In this document: one piece after another, positions 16,613-24,410 of the stretch | How the letters are laid out: every line of letters begins with the position of its first letter | How positions within the stretch are numbered: position 1 is the first letter of the stretch | Assembly (NCBI GenBank): GCA_017629985.1 | Contig: JAGBWD010000008.1 | Location: 1 to 33,433, forward strand | DNA from: Alistipes sp. | Lineage (GTDB): Bacteria > Bacteroidota > Bacteroidia > Bacteroidales > Rikenellaceae | Direction of reading: 5' to 3' | DNA: 33,433 nt | The notes under the pieces: generated by a model | What the model saw: the letters and a program-made list of their open reading frames with translations, nothing else | Database searches by the model: none | Told to the model about the DNA's origin: nothing | Made by a program: the position numbers and the translations under genes

Positions 16613-17629
16613 ATGAAAAAGAATTTTGCTATCATAACCCTTGTATTCCTTGTAATAGTGGTAGTTACGGGTATCTGGATGTATCAAATGTTTTTTGGTC
16701 CTGCCGTTGAGGAGCGTGTTACTGTGCTGCTTCGTGCCGATGAGAGCTACGAGGAGATGACCAAAAAGGTGAAGTCATCACTGGAGTATCACCTCTCGTT
16801 TGATATCTATGCCAAGCGCATAAACCTCGACCGAGGCATCGAGCCTGGTAAGTATACCTTCGATAAGGGTATGAGCGTAGTTCAGGTGGCGCGAACCCTC
16901 AAGTTTGGGTCTGACAATGCTGTGCTTCTGACCATTAATAATGCGCGTACGCCCGAGATTTTGGCTGGTAAGATTTCGCGACAGATATATGCCGACTCCC
17001 TGTCGTTGGTCAATGCTATGCGTAATAGTGAGCTAATCAAGGAGTTAGGTTTTGAGAGTGCCGAGGCTATGTTCTCCATCTTTATCCCCAATACCTACGA
17101 GGTATACGATGATATATCTCCCGAGGCTTTGGTGCGTAGGTTAAAGCGTGAGTCCGATAACTATTGGTCGTTGGAGCATCGTCAGACGCAGCTCGCTAGG
17201 GTAGGTCTTACGCCCTACGAGGTTATGGTGTTGGCATCTATCGTTCACGAGGAGACTAATGCTGTGGAGGAGATGCCACGTATAGCTGGTGTATATGTCA
17301 ATCGCTTAAGAATGGGAATGCCTCTTCAGGCAGACCCCACCCTTAAGTATGCTGCTGGTGACTTCACCCTAAAGCGAGTGTTGGATAAGCACAAGGAGAT
17401 AGAGTCGCCATATAACACCTATAAGCATCTGGGACTTCCCCCTACGCCTATATCAATGCCCGATATGGCAGCCATAGAGAGTGTTTTGTGCTACGAGGAG
17501 CATAAATATATATACTTCTGCGCACGTCCCGAGATGGATGGTCGTCACAACTTTGCCACTACACTTGCGGAGCATAACCGTAATGCTGCGGCATATCATA
17601 AGGCGTTGAACAATAGAAAGATACGATAA
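16613..17629 (+). CDS. mltG: Endolytic murein transglycosylase MltG
   Basis: MltG (YceG/YrrL family) is an inner membrane lytic transglycosylase thought to cut nascent glycan strands and end their elongation. The 338-residue product has one N-terminal membrane anchor (FAIITLVFLVIVVVTGIWMYQMFF), a LysM-like middle region, and the catalytic domain with VLASIVHEETN (conserved glutamate), VYVNRLRMGMPLQADPTLKYA, SPYNTYKHLGLPPTPIS and HNFATTLAEHNRN. The start at 16613 was chosen because the open frame before it (from GTG 16565) lies inside the promoter region and would add 16 lysine-rich residues. It is the first gene of a long same-strand run. Confidence 0.94.
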   Translation: MKKNFAIITLVFLVIVVVTGIWMYQMFFGPAVEERVTVLLRADESYEEMTKKVKSSLEYHLSFDIYAKRINLDRGIEPGKYTFDKGMSVVQVARTLKFGSDNAVLLTINNARTPEILAGKISRQIYADSLSLVNAMRNSELIKELGFESAEAMFSIFIPNTYEVYDDISPEALVRRLKRESDNYWSLEHRQTQLARVGLTPYEVMVLASIVHEETNAVEEMPRIAGVYVNRLRMGMPLQADPTLKYAAGDFTLKRVLDKHKEIESPYNTYKHLGLPPTPISMPDMAAIESVLCYEEHKYIYFCARPEMDGRHNFATTLAEHNRNAAAYHKALNNRKIR

Positions 17630-17644
17630 TTAAAACTTAAAGAT

Positions 17645-18229
17645 ATGTATAACAAAGATTTTTGGTATGATGTAATGCGCTCGGGAGCTATCCTGGGTGT
17701 TGTTATGGCTGCGTCACGCATCGTTGAGCGTTACGTGCTATTTTATAGTGACATGGAGCTTGCCACAGCCTCTTTCCTCTACCTCGGTGAGAGCATCCTC
17801 GCCTGTGTGGTGTTTATATGGCTTTTGGTGCGCTTCTCACGCCGCCGCGCCTTGCAGAGCGATTCACGCCTAGGCTTTAGCTATGGCATGGCGCTGTCGT
17901 ATATCATCCTCGTCTCTATGTTTACAGGCATCATCGTAGGTGTTGGTGACACTCTCTTCACCTCGTTTATGGGCTACGATGGTTATGTCGCAGGCACCAT
18001 ATCACGCCTTAATGAGGTTAAGAGCCTCTACGCAGGTATGGGTATTAATGGCTCGGAGCTAAAGATTTTTGATGATGTGGTTCACGCCGTGCGTACCGCT
18101 ACGCAGCCTACTATGTTGCAGAGTGTCTTCTCCTCATTTAGCAACTATATCCTCTATGGTGCTTTGCCAGGCTTCATCATCGCTGCAAGTGTGAAGCGTA
18201 ATCCCGAGATTGGAAATATGGAGTTTTAA
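17645..18229 (+). CDS. DUF4199-type membrane protein
   Basis: This is a 194-residue integral membrane protein with about four hydrophobic segments: GAILGVVMAASRIV, LGESILACVVFIWLLV, MALSYIILVSMFTGIIVGVGDTLF and YILYGALPGFIIAASV. The spacing and the Arg-rich loop after the second segment resemble DUF4199 proteins, which are common in Bacteroidetes and of unknown function. It lies 15 nt after mltG and 11 nt before the glycosyltransferase; this neighbourhood with a GT2 enzyme is frequent in the phylum as far as I recall, which suggests an envelope role without defining one. Confidence 0.72.
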   Translation: MYNKDFWYDVMRSGAILGVVMAASRIVERYVLFYSDMELATASFLYLGESILACVVFIWLLVRFSRRRALQSDSRLGFSYGMALSYIILVSMFTGIIVGVGDTLFTSFMGYDGYVAGTISRLNEVKSLYAGMGINGSELKIFDDVVHAVRTATQPTMLQSVFSSFSNYILYGALPGFIIAASVKRNPEIGNMEF

Positions 18230-18240
18230 TAGTGGGGGTG

Positions 18241-19206
18241 ATGGAGAAGAGTTTAGATATATCTGTTGTTGTGCCTCTCTACAACGAGGAGGAGTCACTC
18301 CCCGAACTTGTGGCGTGGATAGATCGTGTGGCCAAGGCCAACAACCTCACCTACGAGGTTATCATGGTCGATGATGGCTCCACGGATGGCTCATGGGGTG
18401 TTGTAAAGGAGCTAAAGACCAAATATCCCGCTATTCGCGGTATTAGCTTTGTGCGCAACTATGGTAAGTCTGCAGCGCTATATTGTGGTTTCGATATGGC
18501 ACAAGGTGAGGTGGTGTTTACCATGGATGCCGATTTGCAGGACTCCCCCGATGAGATTCCCGCGATGCGTAGGATGATTCTCGAGGAGGGCTACGATTTA
18601 GTGTCAGGCTGGAAGCGTAAGCGTTATGACCCTATTGGTAAGCGATGGCCAAGTAAGTTCTTCAATTTTACGGCACGTGTAATGTCGGGCATCAAGCTCC
18701 ACGACTTTAACTGTGGCCTCAAGGCCTACAGACGTAAGGTGGTAAAGAGCATTGAGGTATATGGCGAGATGCACCGCTACATCCCTATTCTTGCTAAACA
18801 TGCAGGCTTCAAGCGCATTGGCGAGAAGGTTGTGGAGCATCAGGAGCGTAAGTATGGAGTCTCGAAATTTGGCCTAGAGCGCATGGTAAAGGGATATCTC
18901 GACCTTATCTCCGTGACCTTTATGTCGCACTTTGGGCGTTCGCCGATGTATCTCTTTGGAGGTCTTGGTACGTTGATGTTCCTCTTTGGTGGTGTCACCG
19001 CATTGTGGATAATCATCGACAAGATATACTCTCAAAGTCATGGTCTTTTGTGGCGCGGTGTTGCTGACCAGCCAATGTTTTACATCGCACTGCTGGCCAT
19101 AGTCCTTGGTGTTCAGCTGTTCCTCGCAGGCTTCCTCGGTGAGATGATAAACCGCCGTTCTGTAGACCGAAATCACTATCTTATTGATAACAAAATTGAA
19201 AGTTAA
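18241..19206 (+). CDS. GT2 glycosyltransferase (GtrB/dolichol-phosphate sugar synthase type)
   Basis: The 321-residue enzyme probably transfers a sugar from a nucleotide sugar to a polyprenyl phosphate. The GT-A fold is marked by ISVVVPLYNEEESL near the N-terminus, the MVDDGSTDGS motif, TMDADLQDSPDEIP with the DxD that binds metal and donor, and HQERKYGVSKFGLERM, typical of DPM1/GtrB. Two C-terminal membrane segments (MYLFGGLGTLMFLFGGVTALWIII and FYIALLAIVLGVQLFLAGFLGEM) anchor it as in GtrB. ATG 18241 is preferred to the GTG at 18232. The sugar and acceptor cannot be read from sequence. Confidence 0.9.
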   Translation: MEKSLDISVVVPLYNEEESLPELVAWIDRVAKANNLTYEVIMVDDGSTDGSWGVVKELKTKYPAIRGISFVRNYGKSAALYCGFDMAQGEVVFTMDADLQDSPDEIPAMRRMILEEGYDLVSGWKRKRYDPIGKRWPSKFFNFTARVMSGIKLHDFNCGLKAYRRKVVKSIEVYGEMHRYIPILAKHAGFKRIGEKVVEHQERKYGVSKFGLERMVKGYLDLISVTFMSHFGRSPMYLFGGLGTLMFLFGGVTALWIIIDKIYSQSHGLLWRGVADQPMFYIALLAIVLGVQLFLAGFLGEMINRRSVDRNHYLIDNKIES

Positions 19207-19212
19207 ATAGTT

Positions 19213-19677
19213 ATGATTCAGCGTATTCAATCACTCTATCTCTTGATAGTAGTAGCTCTTATGAGCGTTACACTTTTTGCTCCTATAGCCATGTTTACGG
19301 TGGCTAGTGGTGAGGTTTTTACCCTTTCGGCATTCTCGCTCTCTAGCGATATGCAGTCGCAGAGTACTATATGGATGGGCATTCTATTGTCTCTTGCTAC
19401 GGCGCTTCCTCTGGTGACAATCTTCTTGTTTAAGAATAGGGTGTTGCAGGTGCGTCTCTGCGCCGTGGAGATTGTGCTTTTGTTGGGATGTATAGCATTT
19501 ATGGCTATCTATTTTTGGCTCTCTGGTGCCAACGCCTTGGAGGATGCTATTGTTGAGCATCGCCATTTTGGCTGGTCTGCGATAATGCCTATCGTAGCCT
19601 TGGTCTTCACATCGTTGGCCGCACGTGCTACATTTAAAGATGAAATCCTTGTTAGGTCGTTAGATCGTATACGTTAG
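19213..19677 (+). CDS. DUF4293 family membrane protein
   Basis: The 154-residue protein opens with MIQRIQSLYLLIVVALMS, the recognisable start of DUF4293 proteins, which are restricted to Bacteroidetes. Four hydrophobic segments follow, at about residues 8-28, 55-75, 85-105 and 115-135, with short loops. No catalytic motif is visible and the function is unknown. It lies 6 nt after the glycosyltransferase gene and 4 nt before the thioesterase gene, so it is very likely cotranscribed with both. Confidence 0.85.
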   Translation: MIQRIQSLYLLIVVALMSVTLFAPIAMFTVASGEVFTLSAFSLSSDMQSQSTIWMGILLSLATALPLVTIFLFKNRVLQVRLCAVEIVLLLGCIAFMAIYFWLSGANALEDAIVEHRHFGWSAIMPIVALVFTSLAARATFKDEILVRSLDRIR

Positions 19678-19681
19678 AGAT

Positions 19682-20092
19682 ATGAGAAGCTTTGAGACTA
19701 AAATACGTGTGGAGTATCACCACACCGACCAGATGGGTATCGTTCACCACTCCAACTATGTGAAATTTTTTGAGGTGGCACGTACGGAGTGGCTCCGAGC
19801 TATAGGTCTTACCTATGCCGAGATGGAGCGCCGTGGTGTTATGATGCCTATCGTTGAGGTGCAGGTTAAGTATCGCATGCCTGCATACTACGATGAGCTG
19901 ATCTCTGTCCGAGCCATCGTTGATGAGATGCCTATGGCGCGTATGACCTTCCGCTATGAGATTCGTGGCGAGGATGGTCGCGATATAGCCTCGGGACTTA
20001 CCACGCTCGGCTTTATAGATAAGCAGACCCGCCGCCCTCACCGTGCGCCACAGTGGCTTATGGAGGTTCTGGAGCGAGAGCTTGCAGAGTAG
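19682..20092 (+). CDS. YbgC-type acyl-CoA thioesterase (hotdog fold)
   Basis: The 136-residue protein has the 4-hydroxybenzoyl-CoA thioesterase/YbgC signature HHTDQMGIVHHSNYVKFFEVARTEWL, in which the Asp of TDQMG is the expected catalytic residue, followed by MPIVEVQVKYRMPAYYDEL. The length matches single hotdog-domain enzymes that act as tetramers in the cytoplasm on acyl-CoA or acyl-ACP. Next to a UbiA-type prenyltransferase it could serve quinone synthesis (hydrolysis of a naphthoyl-type thioester), but this is inference; YbgC proteins also act in phospholipid metabolism. Confidence 0.88.
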   Translation: MRSFETKIRVEYHHTDQMGIVHHSNYVKFFEVARTEWLRAIGLTYAEMERRGVMMPIVEVQVKYRMPAYYDELISVRAIVDEMPMARMTFRYEIRGEDGRDIASGLTTLGFIDKQTRRPHRAPQWLMEVLERELAE

Positions 20093-20124
20093 ATTGTAGG
20101 TTGATAAATTAACCCCCTAGAGCG

Positions 20125-20991
20125 ATGAGTAAGATTCTTGACTATCTGCGTCTTGTGAAGTTTTCGCACACCATCTTTGCCATGCCCTTTGCCCTCTTGG
20201 CGTTTACCTATGCCTGGGTTACTAGCGAGCCATCGCACCCACTATGGTTGCTCTTGTTGCAGGTCGTAGGATGTATGGTCTTTGCGCGTAACGTGGCTAT
20301 GGGCTTCAATCGTTGGGCAGATAGGGATATAGATGCCGAAAACCCACGTACCGCCATGCGTGAGATTCCTGCTGGTAAGGTCTCGCCACGTGGCGCTCTA
20401 CTCTTTATTGTCATAAATGCCATACTTTTTATTGTTGTTGCCACGACTATCAACCCTCTCTGTGGCTGGCTCTCTCCAGTGGCCTTGGCTATTGTGATGT
20501 TTTATAGCTACTGCAAGAGGTTTACCGCCTTGGCACATATCGTCTTGGGAGTATCGTTGGGCATAGCCCCCGTTGGTGCCACCATGGCCGTAACAGGCGC
20601 GGCACCTTTGGAGTGCTGGATTCTTGCTCTTGTTGTTATGTCGTGGTGCGCGGGATTCGATATTATCTATGCGCTTCAGGATGCAGATTTTGACCGTCAG
20701 CGTGGCCTTCACTCCATTCCTTCTCATTTCTCGGCTACTACATCGCTCATTATCAGTGGTTTGCTTCACATGGCGAGCATCGCGCTCCTATTGTGGTACG
20801 CCACCTATCAGCCGCAGTCATGGCTGTTGTATCTGGGGTGTGCAATCTTTACAGCTATTGTTGCCTCGGAGCATTATATAGTAACCCCTACGCGTCAGCG
20901 AAATATAGGTATCGCCTTTGGTACGTTTAACGCCTTGGCGAGCCTCTCCTTGGCGCTCTGCCTTATAGCAAACCTTCTCTTATTTGCGTAG
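20125..20991 (+). CDS. UbiA-family prenyltransferase, probable MqnP
   Basis: The 288-residue integral membrane enzyme has about eight to nine hydrophobic segments. The two Asp-rich motifs of the UbiA family are present: NRWADRDIDAENPRT in the first half and DADFDRQRGLHSIP in the second, which bind Mg-prenyl diphosphate. Family members of this subtype (UbiA-like, MqnP) prenylate the ring of a menaquinone precursor in the futalosine pathway; a 4-hydroxybenzoate substrate is less likely in an anaerobic Bacteroidetes. No other mqn or men genes are in the window, so the pathway assignment is inferred. Confidence 0.85.
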   Translation: MSKILDYLRLVKFSHTIFAMPFALLAFTYAWVTSEPSHPLWLLLLQVVGCMVFARNVAMGFNRWADRDIDAENPRTAMREIPAGKVSPRGALLFIVINAILFIVVATTINPLCGWLSPVALAIVMFYSYCKRFTALAHIVLGVSLGIAPVGATMAVTGAAPLECWILALVVMSWCAGFDIIYALQDADFDRQRGLHSIPSHFSATTSLIISGLLHMASIALLLWYATYQPQSWLLYLGCAIFTAIVASEHYIVTPTRQRNIGIAFGTFNALASLSLALCLIANLLLFA

Positions 20992-20997
20992 TTTGAT

Positions 20998-21897
20998 ATG
21001 TGGGTTGGTGCGGCATTCATATCTGCATTTCTTCTAGGTATGTACGATGTGGCGAAGAAGCGTTCGCTATCATCCAATGCTGTGATACCTGTGCTGCTCC
21101 TAAACACGCTCTTTGCCACGCTCCTCTTTCTGCCCGTTATACTCGATGCGGAGCTGGGCATCAATCTCTTCGATGGGGTGTTAAGCTCCGAGCGTGGTGA
21201 TGTTGGTGACCATCTCCTTGTAGCTCTTAAGTCCTTCATAACCCTCTCCTCGTGGTTGTGTGGCTACTATGCTATAAAGCATCTGCCTCTTACTATCGTA
21301 GGCCCTGTGAATGCTATGCGCCCTGTTGTGGTGCTTATTGGTGCTACACTGCTGTTTGGTGAGCGCCTTAATGGTTGGCAGTGGGGAGGTGTGCTGATAA
21401 CGATATTATCTCTATATCTGTTAAGTCGCTCTGGAAAGCGCGAGAGTATAGATTTTAGTAAGAATCGTTATGTGTGGGCGCTCTTTTTGGCTATGCTTCT
21501 GGGTGCTGTCAGTGGCCTTTATGACAAGTATATAATCTCGGCTCATGAGCTATCTCCACTCTTTGTGCAGAGCTGGTTTGGTGTATATCAGCTGGTTATG
21601 ATGACTATTGTCGCTGTGGTGCTGTGGCTTCCCCATAAGGACCGCGAGCGCTTTGAGTGGCGATGGACCATTCCTCTTATCACGCTCTTTGTGTCGTGTG
21701 CCGATTTCTTCTATTATCACGCCTTGGCAGATGAGGAGGCTATGATTGCTGTAGTATCTATGATACGCCGCTCGTCAGTTATAGTTAGCTTTGTATGTGG
21801 TGTGCTGCTCTTTGGTGAGCGTAACGTGCGTTCGAAGGTTATTGACCTAATCCTCGTATTAATAGGTATGGTGTTGCTGGCCATAGGTAGCCTATAG
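20998..21897 (+). CDS. EamA/DMT-superfamily transporter
   Basis: The 299-residue protein has ten predicted membrane segments in two similar halves, the hallmark of the drug/metabolite transporter superfamily. The half-ends GPVNAMRPVVVLIGATLLFGERLNGWQWGGVLITILSLYLL and VVSMIRRSSVIVSFVCGVLLFGERNVRSKVIDLILVLIGMVLLAIGS are the diagnostic EamA segments, with the repeated LLFGER motif. It starts 6 nt after the prenyltransferase gene. The substrate is unknown; the family exports amino acids, nucleosides and other metabolites. Confidence 0.88.
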   Translation: MWVGAAFISAFLLGMYDVAKKRSLSSNAVIPVLLLNTLFATLLFLPVILDAELGINLFDGVLSSERGDVGDHLLVALKSFITLSSWLCGYYAIKHLPLTIVGPVNAMRPVVVLIGATLLFGERLNGWQWGGVLITILSLYLLSRSGKRESIDFSKNRYVWALFLAMLLGAVSGLYDKYIISAHELSPLFVQSWFGVYQLVMMTIVAVVLWLPHKDRERFEWRWTIPLITLFVSCADFFYYHALADEEAMIAVVSMIRRSSVIVSFVCGVLLFGERNVRSKVIDLILVLIGMVLLAIGSL

Positions 21898-21935
21898 AGC
21901 GTAGCTCATTTTATGATAACTTTAGTATTAAGACT

Positions 21936-22676
21936 ATGATAACACTTGCAGTAGGAGAAAATTGGCAGTATGAGTATGGCTGCGACAGAAAATATCGTGG
22001 TGCTGTAAATGCCAAGGGTAAGCCTCATGGCTTTGGATGTATGGGCTACTATGATAGTAAGGGCGTTTTGGAGAGCCTCTATGTTGGTGAGTTTTGCAAT
22101 AGCTTGCCTCATGGCAGAGGATATGTCGTTGAACATAAGGTAGATGTGCAGTATGACTCTCGCCGCATAGAGAGCATCGAGGATGTTATGATGAACGCCG
22201 TGTATGACCAGTGTGGTAGGCCATGTGTATATCCTGTTCATGTTGGCGATGTTGTAAGGGAGAATGAGAGGATTGTCGAGACCTGGAACATGAAGAGGGA
22301 TGGTATGTGGCAGCGTGGTAGGTTTGTGCAGGTTGCAAGACGTAACTTCACTACCCTTGCTACCCAGAGCATCTATTGCATCTCCTCGGAGCGCAAGGGG
22401 GCAGATAGCGATATCCTACAGTGGACAAATTATAGCCCCGTGGCTATGGAGGGCATAGACAAGGATGGCTTCTGTCGAGATATCCCCTTTAATGCCATTA
22501 TCACTCCTTTGGTTGCTGGCCGTATTATGGTGCAAGTTGCGGAGTGTGTCTTTACGTTATCCGACAGTGAGATTTATGATTTAGAGTATCGTGCTGGAGA
22601 TATCCTCTACCACATATACCTATCTCTGAAGCCTATTGTGGTGATAGATGGGGCTGTAGAGCTTCAAGAGCAATAG
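21936..22676 (+). CDS. Uncharacterised protein with MORN-like motifs
   Basis: I do not recognise the whole family. Residues 1-60 contain two MORN-like units: YRGAVNAKGKPHGFGCMGYYD and YVGEFCNSLPHGRGYVV, each with the G-K/S-x-x-H-G-x-G core. The remaining roughly 180 of 246 residues are polar and show no motif I can name. There is no signal peptide or membrane segment, so a cytoplasmic location is likely. MORN repeats in other proteins bind lipids or proteins. It lies 38 nt after the transporter and is the last gene before a large palindrome and terminator. Confidence 0.65.
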   Translation: MITLAVGENWQYEYGCDRKYRGAVNAKGKPHGFGCMGYYDSKGVLESLYVGEFCNSLPHGRGYVVEHKVDVQYDSRRIESIEDVMMNAVYDQCGRPCVYPVHVGDVVRENERIVETWNMKRDGMWQRGRFVQVARRNFTTLATQSIYCISSERKGADSDILQWTNYSPVAMEGIDKDGFCRDIPFNAIITPLVAGRIMVQVAECVFTLSDSEIYDLEYRAGDILYHIYLSLKPIVVIDGAVELQEQ

Positions 22677-22678
22677 AG

Positions 22679-22802
22679 AAGAGAGTGAATAAAAAGTGTA
22701 TTTTGTCGTTACGCTTGCCCTCAAAATGCTCATTTACGCTCAGTAAACTCCGCTTTTTCGGGCTTCGCAAGCCTAAAACTACATCTTTTTATTCACTCTC
22801 TT
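22679..22802. repeat. 124-bp nested palindrome, MITE-like or structured RNA
   Basis: Outer perfect 18-bp arms lie at 22679-22696 and 22785-22802. Inside, GCTTGC (22713-22718) pairs with GCAAGC (22767-22772), with CCC next to it facing GGG, and at the centre TTTAC (22733-22737) pairs with GTAAA (22743-22747) around a 5-nt loop. The whole block can therefore fold as one long hairpin. It lies between convergent genes, begins 2 nt after the MORN-like gene and contains no ORF of note. It may be a dispersed palindromic element or a long terminator; a genome-wide search would decide. Confidence 0.7.
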
Positions 22803-22810
22803 ATGTTATG

Positions 22811-22854
22811 AGGGCTGACTAAGTTACTTTTTAGTCAGCCCTTTCTCTGTTTTT
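22811..22854 (+). terminator. Terminator between convergent genes
   Basis: The perfect 12-bp arms AGGGCTGACTAA (22811-22822) and TTAGTCAGCCCT (22831-22842) enclose an 8-nt loop. A T-rich tail follows on the plus strand (22843-22854). It should end transcription from the mltG-to-MORN run. On the minus strand the hairpin lacks a T-run but may still help separate the Omp85-like gene. Confidence 0.85.
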
Positions 22855-22865
22855 GTAGCCTGCGC

Positions 22866-24377
22866 CTAGAATAGGAATCCTGTGTTGATGTAGAATGCGC
22901 CATTGCCATCCTGGTTCTTGATTTTAGGATCTTTGCTGAAGCGGCTAATAGGCAAACCATACTCAAACGCCACGATGAAGTTTTGGTTCATGATGAAGCG
23001 CAATCCTGCACCTACGGTGATGTGAGGACGGTCGCTGTCGCTACCCTGTGCCATATACTCATCATACGCTGCCTTCGATATCTGATACTCCTCGAGCGAT
23101 GCAAAGTCGCTTACGCTGCGCTTGAACGACATATCCACGTTTCGGGTAGCCATAGTACCATCACTAAATACGCTCAAGCCAAACGAGATATTCTGCTTCC
23201 ACAATACGAAGGATACGAATCTCCATCGAAGCTCTACGTTATACGATGCCATGTCAAGAGCCTGTACACGGTTACGCATAATACCGCGGATGGTGCGGTA
23301 GCCACCCATGCCATCACGGTCGTAGTTCGATCCCATCACGGTAATATATGGAAGTACGTAGTATGGTGCATCATCGCCAAAATTACCCTCATAATTAAGA
23401 CGATAGGCAAACGTAAGGATGTCGTTCTTCACAATAGGTACATAGTGACGGAAAGTTACCGAGTAGCGGTAGTAGGGTATTGTTGTACCTAGCCACTTTG
23501 GAGCAAGCGTTGCATGTGCCTCGGCCCATATACCGCGTGATGGAGCGCCCTCCTTATCGCGAGTATCAAAGAGCAAACCTAGACGTAGGGTGCTGTTGAA
23601 GCCTCCCCAAGCCTCCTCCTCGGAGATGATACCCCAGTCGCGGTACATATCAAAGATTGTTGGCTCGCTGCTAGGGAACATCTTATTCTTATCCTTGTTC
23701 TTATTAATTTTATCGAGGTTTAGAGCCTGCTTGTTGTCATATCCCTGCTTGAAGTAGCTGAAGTGATATCCCGCCTCCCAGAAGAACTTGTTGTCCCAGA
23801 TATTACCCGTGAAGTCGGTCTTAAATAGCAACGCAAGACGGTTGATACGATACTTTGGGGTATAAATGAAGTGTTCGGGGTTGCTATCTTTCTTATCATT
23901 ACCAAGTGCTACGCGGTTGGCATCGTAGTATGACATATAACCATTAAAACCATAGAAGTCCATAGCCTTGTCGTTGGTCAGTGTCACCGATGATGAGAAG
24001 CGCACACCAGGAATCGAGAACTTGTTGTCGTACGAAATTACAAATAGCTGTGAACCCTTGGTGAAGAACGATGCCTCGAAGTACCACTTTTGTCGTGGGT
24101 TAGGGTATGTAGAGCCATCGCCAAAATCAAAGATGTTCAACAGCGCACCAAGCTGAAATCCCTTATCAGCGTCAAAGGCGATAGCTGGCAGTGGGCCATA
24201 GTTATAGCCGGTCTTTATAATCTCACCATTTTCGTTATACTGCACCTCCTTTTTCTTCTTTTTCTCTGGCTTCTCGGTCTTCTCCTTCTTTGGGGAGTCT
24301 AGCTCTGTGGTTGTTGCAAATGTCGTGAAAGGCACTATGGCTAACAGACCAAGTATCACTATGTTACGTAGTTTCAT
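22866..24377 (-). CDS. Omp85/BamA-like outer membrane barrel without POTRA domains
   Basis: The 503-residue protein has a signal peptide (MKLRNIVILGLLAIVPFTTFA) and a short Lys/Glu-rich linker at about residues 28-46. A beta-barrel of roughly 440 residues then ends in GAFYINTGFLF, with a terminal Phe. The segment GGYRTIRGIMRNR is the Omp85 loop-6 motif (G-x-x-x-x-R-G), and FIVAFEYGLPIS with the final strand resembles the D15/surface antigen domain. POTRA repeats, present in BamA and TamA, are absent. It follows a PlsC-type acyltransferase gene by 33 nt. A role in lipid or protein handling at the outer membrane is plausible; the substrate is unknown. Confidence 0.8.
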   Translation of the reverse strand: MKLRNIVILGLLAIVPFTTFATTTELDSPKKEKTEKPEKKKKKEVQYNENGEIIKTGYNYGPLPAIAFDADKGFQLGALLNIFDFGDGSTYPNPRQKWYFEASFFTKGSQLFVISYDNKFSIPGVRFSSSVTLTNDKAMDFYGFNGYMSYYDANRVALGNDKKDSNPEHFIYTPKYRINRLALLFKTDFTGNIWDNKFFWEAGYHFSYFKQGYDNKQALNLDKINKNKDKNKMFPSSEPTIFDMYRDWGIISEEEAWGGFNSTLRLGLLFDTRDKEGAPSRGIWAEAHATLAPKWLGTTIPYYRYSVTFRHYVPIVKNDILTFAYRLNYEGNFGDDAPYYVLPYITVMGSNYDRDGMGGYRTIRGIMRNRVQALDMASYNVELRWRFVSFVLWKQNISFGLSVFSDGTMATRNVDMSFKRSVSDFASLEEYQISKAAYDEYMAQGSDSDRPHITVGAGLRFIMNQNFIVAFEYGLPISRFSKDPKIKNQDGNGAFYINTGFLF

Positions 24378-24410
24378 GCGATGAAATTTATAGGTTATTA
24401 AAAGGTTGTC

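Noticed and set aside
22983-23492. 169-codon plus-strand frame
   Set aside because: It is antisense to the Omp85-like gene, its composition is unlike a protein, and it has no promoter or motif.
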